From: Arachnopeziza araneosa
Lineage: Eukaryota > Ascomycota > Leotiomycetes > Helotiales > Arachnopezizaceae
Direction: 5' to 3'
DNA: 64,000 bases
Assembly (NCBI GenBank): GCA_003988855.1
Contig: QYAI01000096.1
Location: forward strand, 1-64,000
Part shown: piece after piece, positions 12,080 through 21,865 of the stretch
How positions within the stretch are numbered: the first letter of the stretch is position 1
Layout of the letters: each line of letters opens with the position of its first letter
Position numbers and translations under genes: made by a program
Notes under the pieces: model-generated
What the model saw: only the letters and a program-made list of their open reading frames with translations
Database searches by the model: none
What the model was told of the DNA's origin: nothing

Positions 12080-13222
12080 AGATTTAGCAAAAGTTAACAC
12101 AACTTCGAGCTTTTCTTTTACTCTTAAAGTTTTCAGACAAGAAATTTAGCAATTTTAGACAAGCGAACGTAGATGCTTTTAAGAAAAATCAAATAACGAA
12201 ATTAGTAATTTTAATTATAAAAAGCAAAATTCTAGACGCTAAATGCGTCTTAGAAAACGTTTCGTTTACAAATCTTAATTATCTAACAAACAGCATACTT
12301 GTTTCTAGCAACTTAGACTTTTACTATAGTGCTTGCTCTAAACAACTTAGCGAGCAAGTTCGCGAAAAGCTTAGTAACTATATTATTTCTTCGACACAGC
12401 AAGACTTTTCTATCGCGCTAAACTTCTTTGTAGCAGTAAAAAAGCTAGACGAATCTATAGCAGTAGCAGAACAACAAGCGAGCTATAACAGCGCCTTAAG
12501 AGCAAAAAGTATACACTGTTTACAGTTATTTAGAAAAAACGAACTAGCGTACGACAACAATACTTACACTATTACATTAATTTATTACGGTAGTGTGCTT
12601 AAGATGTACACTATTTACTTTTCTTAGCTAAATAGTTCTGAAAATTAACTTAAATATTACATGACACAGATTAACACTTAAAGCATAACTAGAAACGCTA
12701 AAACTTTTCGCTAAAAAGCTACTGTATTTAGAAATCTTAGAGAATAAGCAAAAAAGCAGAAAGACAAAGCAATAAAGCAAGCAAACAAGATAGCAAACAC
12801 TTCGCTTAAGAAAGCGTTAGCGACTGCGTTAATTAATTCTACTTTAGTCTTAAGCTTTACTACTGAAATTTCTACACTTGTTGCTACAGCTTTACTAGGC
12901 GCAACTTCGAAGCTTCAGAGCTAAAAGCTTCTAGCTACACAAATTAAAGCTTATAATACAAGTAAAGTTGCGCGTTAGAAGTTAGACACATTAACAAATA
13001 AGCTTGCGAAATATGTCGACTTACTAAGTTAGCAAAGCGTTTAAAGCGCTAATCTTGCTGCCGAAAACGTAACAAAAGTACAGCGAGCGCTTAGCAAAGC
13101 AGTACAATTACTAAAACATAGCAAAATTAAGCGTCGTAAGCAAATAGCGCATTCTGCTTATAAGCAAGCGTAGATTAAGTCGCAGAGCGAATATGTAGAA
13201 CTTAAGTATTAAGAAATAATAT
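12080..13222 (+). pseudogene. RIP-decayed coding repeat of a dispersed fungal protein family
   Basis: One plus-strand frame stays open from about 12.09 to 12.63 kb with protein-like content, including SKQLSEQVREKLSNYI, AEQQASYNSALRA and LAYDNNTYTITLIYY. It continues in the same frame to about 13.22 kb, broken by about ten stops. Later readable landmarks are EN*LKYYMTQINT*, KTFR*KATVFRNLRE*AKKQ and AENVTKVQRALSKAVQ. The stops fall where Gln (CAA to TAA) or Trp (TGG to TAA/TAG) would be natural. There is no credible start. From recall, similar proteins are encoded as dispersed multicopy genes in ascomycete genomes; I cannot name the family. I read this as a duplicated gene killed by C-to-T mutation. 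Confidence 0.6.
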
Positions 13223-14110
13223 ATATGCAACAATACTTCTGTATTTAAAGCTGTTTTCAGCAGTTAGATAGTTCGAAGTCAAATAGAAAAAGTAATGTGC
13301 TCGAAAGTAACGTATATGTTTTTAGTTTACATCTGTGCTTAGAGCTTGTTTATCAACTACAGAGCTAGCTTTACTTTAACTGCAAATTTTGACGTGTAAA
13401 AAATCTAGCGTCAAAATTTCTTACAATAAATTATTAATTTTATTTAACTTTTTAATTTTTTTCTTTCTTGCTTTCTTCTACTTCTAAGGTATTAAGCCTT
13501 GCTACAGATTCGTTGCCTTGCTTATTTTACGATATTTAGCTTATATAGTTGCAATTAATCTTATAGCAATGTTAAAAGCGCGAACACAACAATAAGCTAA
13601 GCAATTAGCAAATCTCGTAAGCGTCAAAGCTAGATAAGATATATTTAAAGCTTTCTTTTCGCTATAACAGCGAAGCGAACTTTATTTAGCTGTTTGCGCG
13701 CTCGAGCGGTTCTTGCACTCGCTAGCTTTTTATTGTAAACCTTACGGAAAAGTTAACAATTCTTCGTTTTAATTTAGTAAATAAAACTTTCTTTCTTATC
13801 TGCAAAGAAAATCGCGCATCTAAAGCTAAAAGACGCGCTTAAATCATAGCTCTTAGATCTCAAGAACTAATGTGCTAAGCAGAGTACTAAGAACCGAATT
13901 CTCGAAATACAAGATTTACGTGCTTTTATCTTCTAATGCCGAAAAGAAAACTCGATTCGCTGCTCTGAAACAAAAGTTTAGGCAGCAGCTTTTCTAGATT
14001 TACGTGTCGAAGCTTGCGTTCTCGATTAGTGAATCTCTGCAAAAAGCAGCACTAGAAAATTCAAGCTCCGAAGTTCGAGTCGCTAATAACACACGCTACG
14101 ATCTGCGGCT

Positions 14111-14228
14111 AGCGTACTATAGACTAAAGAGAACAAGAGATCTTGTCCGCTCTTCTATATTTAAGCTTTAGATCGGCAGATTAGTAGTTAGGTAGGTAAC
14201 TACTAGCGAATACCTGCTGTTGTATGTT
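14111..14228 (+). rRNA. 5S rRNA-derived copy, RIP-altered (probable pseudogene)
   Basis: The sequence follows fungal 5S rRNA along most of its length: a GTCCGCTCTTC block, TTAAGCTTTAGATCGGCAG, then a TTAGTAGTTAGGTAGG block and a TACCTGCTGTTGTATG 3' end. A T-rich pol III-type terminator (14226-14243) follows directly. Conserved GGGATCCCG and GTGACCACC words are changed to GAGATCTTG and GTAACTACT. These are C-to-T and G-to-A changes relative to the copy at 16.4 kb and to other fungal 5S genes. The 5' stem is degenerate, so function is unlikely. Confidence 0.7.
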
Positions 14229-14370
14229 TTTGTTTTTTTTTTTTAGCTTGCCTTGACTACACAAAGCTAGCCTGGCCTATTGATGCGATTTTTCTTCTTG
14301 TTGAATTAGTTAGTTAATACTTTAGAAATCATATCTCTGCAAAAACTTTAATGTAAACAACTTTTACTTA

Positions 14371-14575
14371 CCCCCGAATTCAGGTTGAGAAAAACAACAT
14401 TGTCAAGACGACGCATGATGCAGGAAGCTTCTTCGTTTTGATCACAACAACGAAGAAAACCTAAGAACTAATTTCTACTTCCGCAACGTGTACTTTTTGA
14501 GAAAGTACTCCCTATAATGTTACATTGTCAAGTTAAAGTGGTGGGACTAAACACACCCGAGCCTTAACACGAGGT
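14371..14575 (+). repeat. 5S-linked repeat, copy 1
   Basis: Starting at CCCCCGAATTCAGGTTGAGA and ending near CCTTAACACGAGG, this segment matches 16545-16652 in order and orientation. Shared words include GTTGAGAAA.ACAAC, TTACATTGTC and ACCCGAGCC. Copy 1 carries about 100 extra bases between the two matching parts. In both copies the repeat lies just downstream of a 5S-derived sequence, which suggests one duplicated unit containing both. Confidence 0.65.
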
Positions 14576-14884
14576 TATATTGAATACAAAACCTGTCACA
14601 CACAACCATAGATGAAAGAGAACAAAGGAATCTCGGTCGTTTGCAGCGGCCCGTTGAATCTTTAGCTCTAGCATGTACAATTCTTGAAGGTCAGGATATG
14701 ACACCACGGCTACTGCTTCCTTCACTTCGCGTCCACAGCCTGGGACAATATACCTAAGCGACCACTGTCAAAACATTCCCCTTCGGTTGTCCTAGGAACC
14801 AAGCTTCCCCTGATTTAAAATTGTACTAAATTTCTTCGCGCTATAATCGTGACTAGACTACCCAGCCCTCGAACCACGATCTAC

Positions 14885-15743
14885 CTGCGACCATGACAGG
14901 CATGAAGGCGGAGTCCATGAAGTGAAAGAAATCACAACAGGCGTCATCTATGCTCGGAAATACATACACACTGGTGGAGGCTTTGGGGAAATATCCAAGA
15001 CTGAAAAATGTGTCTGAAATGAGGTAGCTATTATGCGGGAACTTGACCACACACATATCGCGTCGGTGCTGTTTTGGCTCAAGGGACAAGGTTTATGTTG
15101 TATTTTCATAGAGCCGTCTGCGGATTCGAACCTCAGAGTTTACTTGGAAAAATGCTGCAAGGATGGGTATCCTACAGATGCCCTAGAAGCTATTACCTTG
15201 TAGTTCAGATGTTTACTTACTGCCATCGCTTTTGCACATGCGCGCAAAATCACACATCGTGATATCAAGCCCGCTAATATCCTAGTGAAGAATGGTCAGG
15301 GTTTTCATGCAGATTTTGGCAAGGCCAAGGGTTTCTCGCAGCAAGCAATCAGCATGACTAGCAACCACTTGATGTGCGGTACGCCTGTATACAGAGCCCC
15401 CAGATCACTCCAGGAAACCCTCGAGGTCTCCCCGCAGACATATTCTCACTAGGATGTGTCTTCTCAGAAATGCTTACTGTCTGTTCCAGACGCGCTTTAC
15501 CAAGAGTGGCGCAAAATGCCCGACATGGACTTTCCATGCATGTTTCGGGCAAACTTAAAAGAAGTAAGAGAATGGGCTAGTAGGCTTGATGGTAGCGAAG
15601 AGCAGCATGATCCCTTAAGCTCCCTCGTCAAGCTTATGCTGAAGGAGGACCTGAAGGCGAGATCTACGGCTCAGCAACTTTGGAGTCGGATAGCCAATGA
15701 TACTTTAGGTGCAAGGCCAGGGCTCTACCGCGAAAACCATTAA
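14885..15743 (+). pseudogene. Ser/Thr protein kinase pseudogene
   Basis: Kinase subdomains can be followed along the plus strand: GVIYARKYI (ATP-site beta strands), NEVAIMRELDHTHI (alpha C), HRDIKPANILV (catalytic loop), ADFGKA (Mg-binding) and GTPVYRAP (activation segment). The subdomain ADIFSLGCVFSEML comes next in a different frame. Lesions are a TGA at 15015 (where Arg CGA is expected), a TAG at 15201 (where Trp is typical), and a frameshift between about 15.40 and 15.43 kb. The glycine loop near 14.9 kb is eroded. The family is that of fungal kinases linked to disordered or recognition modules. Two transition-type stops plus a frameshift make this a dead gene. Confidence 0.85.
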
Positions 15744-15876
15744 CTCCGTCAGTCATAGGTGCTCTGAACTTAGCTGTATTTACTGTGTCTTTATTTTGCA
15801 TATATGTAGGGTTGGGAAAGCGCATTCTATTTTAGCTTGATAGATCGCCTCGAATGGAACTAGTCTATAGAAAACA

Positions 15877-16389
15877 TTAGGGCTTTCTAGGAGTATAGAG
15901 TACGAAACGCATATCGACTCCATTTTTAGCCGCCGTCTCCAGTACTTTCTCAATAGTTTCTCGCTTCGTCTCCAGATGGCAGATGATGAGATCTGGCGTC
16001 TGCCCACCAGCCAGGCATTTAACCGAGTCCTGGTACCCGGGTACCCAATTTGTGTTTGCTTCGGGATATCCAATATCCCTTGACTCGACGAAAACAGCAC
16101 AGACGCCCGTCATTTCGTTCGCAAACGTACAAACCCCTAACACATCGACGCCATTCTGCTGCAGGTTCTCTTTGAATTGTCTACCAAATGGATCATCTCC
16201 GATAGCCGTGTTCAGATATACCGCGGCTTCAGTTTCCTCTTGTTCACGGTTTGTGCTAGAGCTGCTCGCAGCTCGCAGGACTTCAGTGCTTGTCGCGCTA
16301 GGCTTCTCAACCAGCTCTCCCACCGACTTCTCGACAGGTTTCTCGATCGGCTTGTTGTGCTTCGCACGATAGATTGCAACAGCTGTGAT
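15877..16389 (-). pseudogene. Ribokinase (PfkB family) gene fragment
   Basis: The minus-strand frame reads as an internal piece of a PfkB-family sugar kinase of the ribokinase type. Landmarks are AVAIYRAKHNKP, then NTAIGDDPFGRQFKENL, NGVDVLGV, MTGVCAVFVES and ETAAKNGVD. Ribokinases are about 330-350 aa; only about 165 residues remain. The N-terminal substrate/GG region is missing because similarity stops about 20 bp before the 5S-derived sequence. The C-terminal ATP-binding and GAGD-type catalytic end is replaced by a short unrelated tail. The apparent start is GTG, which is not credible in a fungus. The fragment itself has no stop, so truncation is recent or the frame escaped RIP. Confidence 0.75.
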
Positions 16390-16410
16390 CCATAATCATT
16401 GGCTGGGGCT

Positions 16411-16530
16411 GGGCTACCCTCGACTGAAAAGAACCGGGGATCCCGTCCGCTCTCCTATATTTGAGCTTCAGATCGGCAGATGAGTAGTTAGGTGGGTGAC
16501 CACCAACGAGTACCTGCTGTGTTGTGTATT
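16411..16530 (+). rRNA. 5S rRNA-derived copy (probable pseudogene)
   Basis: The centre and 3' half follow fungal 5S rRNA: GGGGATCCCGTCCGCTCTCC, AGATCGGCAGATGAGTAG, AGGTGGGTGACCACCAACGA and GTACCTGCTG. The first ~20 bases diverge from the usual 5' strand of helix I and no T-run terminator follows, so transcription is doubtful. It lies about 20 bp from the broken end of the ribokinase fragment and just upstream of the second copy of the 5S-linked repeat. It retains the ancestral C/G residues that are changed in the copy at 14.1 kb. Confidence 0.7.
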
Positions 16531-16544
16531 TGACTTCTACTTGG

Positions 16545-16652
16545 CCCTGAATTCATGTTGAGAAACACAACGTCGGGAAAGGATTTCCTCTAACGTTACA
16601 TTGTCCCAGTTAAAACGGTCGGACTGAACCAACCCGAGCCTCAACACGAGGC
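16545..16652 (+). repeat. 5S-linked repeat, copy 2
   Basis: Begins CCCTGAATTCATGTTGAGA and ends at CTCAACACGAGG, matching 14371-14575 in the same order without that copy's extra internal segment. Most differences are C/T or G/A, with the A/T form in copy 1, consistent with heavier RIP in the AT-rich block. Confidence 0.65.
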
Positions 16653-17395
16653 CCTTCCCCGCGCTCTCGATAGATCTGCCGCCAGCCACAACCGCAGTGA
16701 CGAACCAAGCTGAGAAAAGCTTAAAACGCCATGAAGACCACGTCAAAACCTTCCGCCATCATCTGACGCGGAGAGAAGGGTCGGATCTCGGTCGGGGATA
16801 TTCCGACCAGTGATACCATCGCCTCTCACGCGACAACAGGCATCGGCCTCGTTGTATCCCAGGGACCTCCCTCTTTTGGTCGTTGGGAAATACGTCTCCA
16901 AACACCTCCGCCACGTTGACGATGCCCTATCACCAGGTCTTCCTCGGCGGAGAGCAAGATAAGAGGAGTGTTGGGAGCAGAGGCTATGATGCTGTCGTCT
17001 GATGTAATGACTTGCCATCCAACATGATGCTATGCAGGTACGGAGATTGGATCTTACGGCAAAGTGGATCTGGTGTCGTCAGATGATGTAGGCGTTGGTT
17101 GGTTACTGGGACTAGCCGATGCTCTGCACTGTCCGCTTGAGCTTTTCTTATGGCAAGTCAAAAGACATATAGTCATGGTTGAGAACATGTCTTGTCTGAG
17201 AGTAAAGTCAGCTTGTCTCGAGCAGCAGCCCTCTTTCTTTGTTTTACTATCATTTGTATACTGCTGCTGCTTCACTCATGTGTTTTCCTCATCCGTCAGA
17301 ACTCAATTGAATCTTCACTATCAATATGTTATAGTATATGCACAATTTAAGGTATGTTGACATCAATTTCATCTATTCATCCGCTTTTCATCTAA
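16653..17395. other. Gene-free stretch with unidentified coding-like relics
   Basis: Between the 5S-linked repeat and the rhamnosidase gene. The minus strand near 16743-17018 is open for 91 codons and other frames there are also locally open, but I recognise no family. The right part (17.05-17.39 kb) should hold the promoter and 5' UTR of the rhamnosidase gene. Confidence 0.4.
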
Positions 17396-19610
17396 ATGTA
17401 CATATTCAAAGCCCGGTATCCCGCTAAAACACACCTTGTTTTAGTGACAGCCATGTTTTCCTTGGCTCTCGTCATTACACTCGTCGCAGTCCTCTCCCAC
17501 AGTTCCGGAGTTGTAGCCGCGTCAGGGTGTTGGCGAGATACACCATGTACAGGGCCTTCAACCGCGGCATTTCCAGGTTCATGGGACAAGTACAACTTCT
17601 CACCAGCAAGTCGAACGGTTGAACCGGTCGATATTTTGACACGCACAGGAAGTCTACTTTCAAAATTTCCAGGGACGGCGCAGCTCAAAGGAAACGGCTC
17701 CCAATTAATTTTCGACTTTGGCCAAGAGGTTGCCGGCATAGCAACGGTCAGTTATAGTTCCACCGGCGCCGGAAGTCTGGGAATCGCATTTACAGAAGCG
17801 AAGAATTGGACGGGAGAGAATTCGGATAGTTCAAATGGGTCGTTTAATCCCGATGGAGCTTTATTCACCGATATTACCAGCGCTTCGGAGGGCAACTACA
17901 CCATGCCGCTAGCTAAACTCCGAGGAGGGTTCAGATATCTAACAGTCTTCTCTGTGTCATCGGCAAATGTCACAATAAGCATCCTGGATATCTCAATCGA
18001 AATCAGCATTCAACCGGACTGGCCTAACCTGAGAGCTTACAAAGGCTACTTTTACAGCAACGATGATCTTCTAAACAAGATCTGGTATGCAGGTGCATAC
18101 ACCCTGCAAACAAATGCCATTCCTCCTATCACGGGAAGAGAGTTTCCTATTCTAGGATCTGGCTGGATGAATGATCAGGATCTGAGTTTAGGGACAGGAG
18201 TTCCAACTATTTATGTTGATGGGAGTAAACGAGACAGAACGGTCTGGCCTGGAGACTTGGGAATTGCGGTACCGAGTATTCTTGTCAGCACAGGAGACTG
18301 GGATGGAGTGAAGAATACGCTGGATGTGCTCTATGCTGATCAAGTGAGTCAAACCCCACGAATGTCTTCTCTCATACTCAATGTATCTAGACAAGTGCAG
18401 GCGAACTTCCCTTTGCCGGACCTGGCATCAACATCTACGGCTCAGACACTTACCATATGGCGACGCTACTGGGGACATACGACTACTTCCTCTGGACAAA
18501 CGACACGTCATGGCTCAGTTCCATCTACGGCAGCAAATTCAAAGCAGCAATGGCGTTCATCACAGGGAAGATCGATAGTACAGGTATGCTCGATGTAACA
18601 GGGACGAATGACTGGGGACGTTTGAACCAAGGTGGTCATAACACGGAAGCGAACATGTTGATTTATAAAGTGCTTATAGGAGGAAGTCAGATCGCAGGAT
18701 GGGTTGGTGATGGTAGTTCTGAGACGCAGTGGGCAAGTCTGGCGGCGAAGTTGAAAAAGGCTGTGAATAAAAATAATTGGGATTCAGCTGCGAGGTATTT
18801 ATCTCCCTTCTTTTTCCTTCCTTCATAAAAATAAATAAATTAACACTTCCCAGTGCCTACCAAGATTCCGATATAGACACTTCTCTCCACCCACAAGACG
18901 GCAACAGCATGGCTCTTCTCTTCTCTGTTGCACCCCTCTCCCTCCTCACCAGCATCTCCACATCACTCACCAAAAACTGGATCAGCATCGGTTCTCCAGC
19001 CCCCGAACTCCCAGGGAACCTTATCGGCTACGGCCAATCGCTCGAGATCAAAGCGCACTTCGCCGCCTCGCAAGCCCTGCGCGCCTTGTCACTCATTCGC
19101 ACAGCCTGGGGATGGTACCTCTCGCACCCCTCGGGCACAGCAAGCACATGCATCGAAGGCTACCTCACCGACGGCACATTCGGCTACCGCAGCACGACTG
19201 GGTATGACAACGACGCCTCATATACCTCGCACGCTCATGGGTGGGGAACCGGTCCCACGGATGCGCTGAGTAGTTACGTGGTAGGACTGCGAATCACCCA
19301 GCCGGCCGGACAGGAGTGGCTTCTGCAGCCGCAGATGGGCGATCTCAGTGCGGCGGAGGGTGGCTGGACTACGCCGCTGGGGCTCTTTTCGGCGGGATGG
19401 GCCAAGGATAGCGAGGGGTTCAGCTTGTGGTGGGACGTGCCTGATGGGACGGCTGGGCTGGTGGTCTTGCCTGTCGCAGCGGCGGGACCACCGAGGGTGC
19501 TGCTTGACGGGAAGAGTTGGCAAGTTCAAGGCGTGTTTAATCAGACACTCGGGACGTTTAGTTTTGAGGGGAGTGGCGGGAAGCATACTGCTGTGGTGAG
19601 TTATTCGTAA
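17396..19610 (+). CDS. Secreted GH78 alpha-L-rhamnosidase (702 aa)
   Basis: Three exons (17396-18343, 18391-18794, 18854-19610) join in frame around two introns of 47 and 59 bp. The product fits GH78 enzymes, which release terminal alpha-L-rhamnose from pectin (RG-I), glycosides and glycoproteins. Visible features are a hydrophobic N-terminus, a beta-sandwich region with IFDFGQEVAG, and an (alpha/alpha)6-type core with GSDTYHMATLLG, TGTNDWGRLNQGGHNTEAN and HAHGWGTGPTDALSSYV. A C-terminal beta domain ends with LLQPQMGDL...AEGGWTTPLG. Two starts are possible: the first ATG, or the in-frame Met20 (MFSLALVITLVAVL), which gives a cleaner signal peptide. N-glycosylation sequons are frequent, fitting secretion. 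Length and motifs look complete. Confidence 0.92.
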
Positions 19611-20521
19611 TGATAATCTGATTCGGGTTGTAGGCGTCAGTGTTGGGGAAGAGGCCATTTCATTGTCTGTGAGGAGCTGTGTGCTGGGAATGGCGTTTTG
19701 TTTCTAAGAGGGATCTCTAAGATGGAGTCTGTGGTTTGGATGCGAGCATGGTTGCATGGTTAGGATCATATAGCTTAGCATAGCGTTGACTCTGGTTGCA
19801 TGGCATGAACTCTGGGATCTGAAGGTTATCTTTTACTCGCTCTAGTATTATCGTGTCTTGATGTTCACAAGAACACTCATTCTACTTCTTCCTTCTCCGC
19901 TCTCTCTACTTTGTGATTTCATCACTTTGTATCTCATAGTTTTTGGATCCTTTCCAGCAACGAACCAGATATCTGAAGATTGTCTCAGAGCAGTAAGCGT
20001 GATTTAAAACTAGGTAAGGTGGCGGATAAACCAGATATCCATTGTAGCTGGGTGATACTCGAAATTGGATCTGGATTTGTGAGATTACGTGTATGGCCAC
20101 GAAATTCAGGGCTTTGACCACTGAAGACGTTACAGTGTTGTATGTACCGAACTCGCTTATCTTCAGCGCCTTGAATACGCTAAAACCCGACGTGATGACT
20201 CTACTTTAAAGCCCGGAAAGGGTGATTATAGGCTTTGTTTGAGTGCCCTGTTTGACAGCCTGATGTAACTTTTGGCGGGAACCTTCGTACATCGACTTGG
20301 ATTTTTTAATTCAGATAAAATCCCTTGCCATTCTCTCAATCTCAGGACTCAATTCCCCCATAATTGATCTTAAGAGTCCTCAGTCGTGCTCAGTCGCGAG
20401 CGCAAGTGACTCAATCGCCAGCCAGCACCAAGAGTCAGGCAAGGCGCAGAGAGGTTCAGAGCGTTGTCACCTATCCCATGGTTTTCTTTACCGTGCAGTT
20501 TCTTGAACCTTTAAGTAGCTT
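19611..20521. other. Gene-free stretch
   Basis: About 0.9 kb between the 3' ends of two convergent genes. Short chance frames only (for example 20364-20795 in part, which is antisense to the next gene). No repeat, tRNA or conserved motif noticed. Confidence 0.4.
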
Positions 20522-21369
20522 TCACGCTTTTTCATGTCCTGAATTTGATATTCTTATCGCCGTGATAAATTCGCTTCCAAGCACCTGCTTGTTTGTGAGG
20601 TATGTTCGATATGTACCGTTGAGATATGGGTTATTGCTTCGCAGGAACGCTTCCGCGGCTTCCGTGGAGCTCATCAAATCAATTTCCTCCGGCCTTTGCT
20701 GGCGGTGTGGAGGTTGCGCAGAATTTGAAGTGTTGGTGGTTGAAGGGCCGCTTTCTGAATGTCGAAGTGGAAGATCTAGTGGCTCTCGTAGATGACTTGG
20801 AATTGTAGGAGGCTCGGATCTAGTTGTTTCCATCGAGGATGTCAAGAAGAGTTCCGGTGGAATTGGAGCAGGTCGCTGTGGTGGCTGCATCAAGTTGCGA
20901 GAAGATATGGAGCCACTGCCCAACGGCCGTGGTGATTGACTTGTTGCTTCACTCAAACCCTCAGATAGCTGAATAGGTATATTCACAACTTCATAGCCTG
21001 AGTTTGTTCTAGGAACTCGCATAACTGTATCTGTGTTCGGCTCTTCTCTTGGTAGTTGCTTCCCTTCCGCATTCGAGCCTTGTTGTGCTCCAGTCAACCA
21101 TCGAGATCCCTTCAGCAGCGCACGTTTGCCACTTATTTCGGCTTCCAGAATTTCCCGTAGCCGTTTTTCTTCTGAGCTTCGTTCTCGATTTTCTCGTTCT
21201 ACTTCACTGTTTTCTACTTTTGTCAGTGGCGGAGATAGCTCGGAGGTATTTTACCATCAGACATACCTTGAAGTTTTTTGCGACCTTTGGGCCCTTTGAA
21301 GAACTTTTTGATGGCCTGAAAACGAGCATCTAATTTCGATGCCTTTCTATGATCTGGCACATAGGTCAT
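20522..21369 (-). CDS. Small basic/disordered hypothetical protein (265 aa)
   Basis: Two exons, 21369-21267 and 21216-20522, join in phase across a 50-bp intron (GTATGT..AAAAG). The N-terminus is strongly basic (RFQAIKKFFKGPKGRKK). A charged coiled-coil-like helix follows (ENREERSS-type, EEKRLREILEAE), then a long Pro/Ser/Thr-rich region and a more ordered end (AAEAFLRSNNPYLNGTYR). No signal peptide, membrane segment or known domain is seen. The gene is divergent from the DUF6594 gene, with about 0.5 kb between starts. An upstream minus-strand frame (21559-21867) could be an extra 5' exon, but I see no convincing splice to it. Function unknown. Confidence 0.6.
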
Positions 21370-21865
21370 AGAGATGTATTTACATCTCGTTTAGGAATGT
21401 AGTGTCGAAGAAAATGGAATTTTATCTCGATAACACTTGAATCTCTACAGAGCCTCAGTGCCTCCAGGGAGCCTGTCATTTGTCCCTGGGACCCGCCTTA
21501 TCTTATTCGAATAGCAGAGAAATTGATTTTAGGGTGTGTGGTAGGTGATCATGAGTGGCTAGAGATACGCCACGAGGCTGCCTGGAGACTGATTTGGTAG
21601 TGGCTGAAACCCTTTTGGGGGATAGCTATCATAGTGCGATATTGGTCTTCCCAAGGCTCTCTGGGTTCTCGTCATACATCCGTTTAAAGATTCGGCCAAA
21701 CTTCCTGACAATGTGAAATCTCGCCGACCTTTGTTGTCGATGCCATAATGAATACTTGTTCTCACCTGTTTGACCTCTACTTGGAGTAGATAGCAAGCAA
21801 GTCGGCAGCCACAACTTTTGCTGAAACCAGCGCGATTTACAAAGCGAGGTGCTTGATTTTCTACC
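21370..21865. promoter_or_regulatory. Divergent intergenic region
   Basis: About 500 bp between the starts of the minus-strand 265-aa gene and the plus-strand DUF6594 gene, so it should carry both promoters. The minus strand has a 102-codon open frame across most of it, whose start overlaps the DUF6594 ATG (CCATGG context). I regard it as chance, or at most a 5' exon. No clear TATA or operator motif was singled out. Confidence 0.4.

Larger units (their letters stand above)
9166..14370. repeat. AT-rich, RIP-like decayed block with coding relics
   Basis: About 5.2 kb of AT-rich sequence dominated by TA, AAGCTT-like words and stop codons, with islands of readable but interrupted coding sequence. 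The clearest relic lies at about 12.1-13.2 kb. A 5S rRNA-derived copy sits near the right border. No intact gene is visible. The block ends near 14.37 kb, where base composition returns to normal inside a repeat shared with 16.5 kb. Confidence 0.75.
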
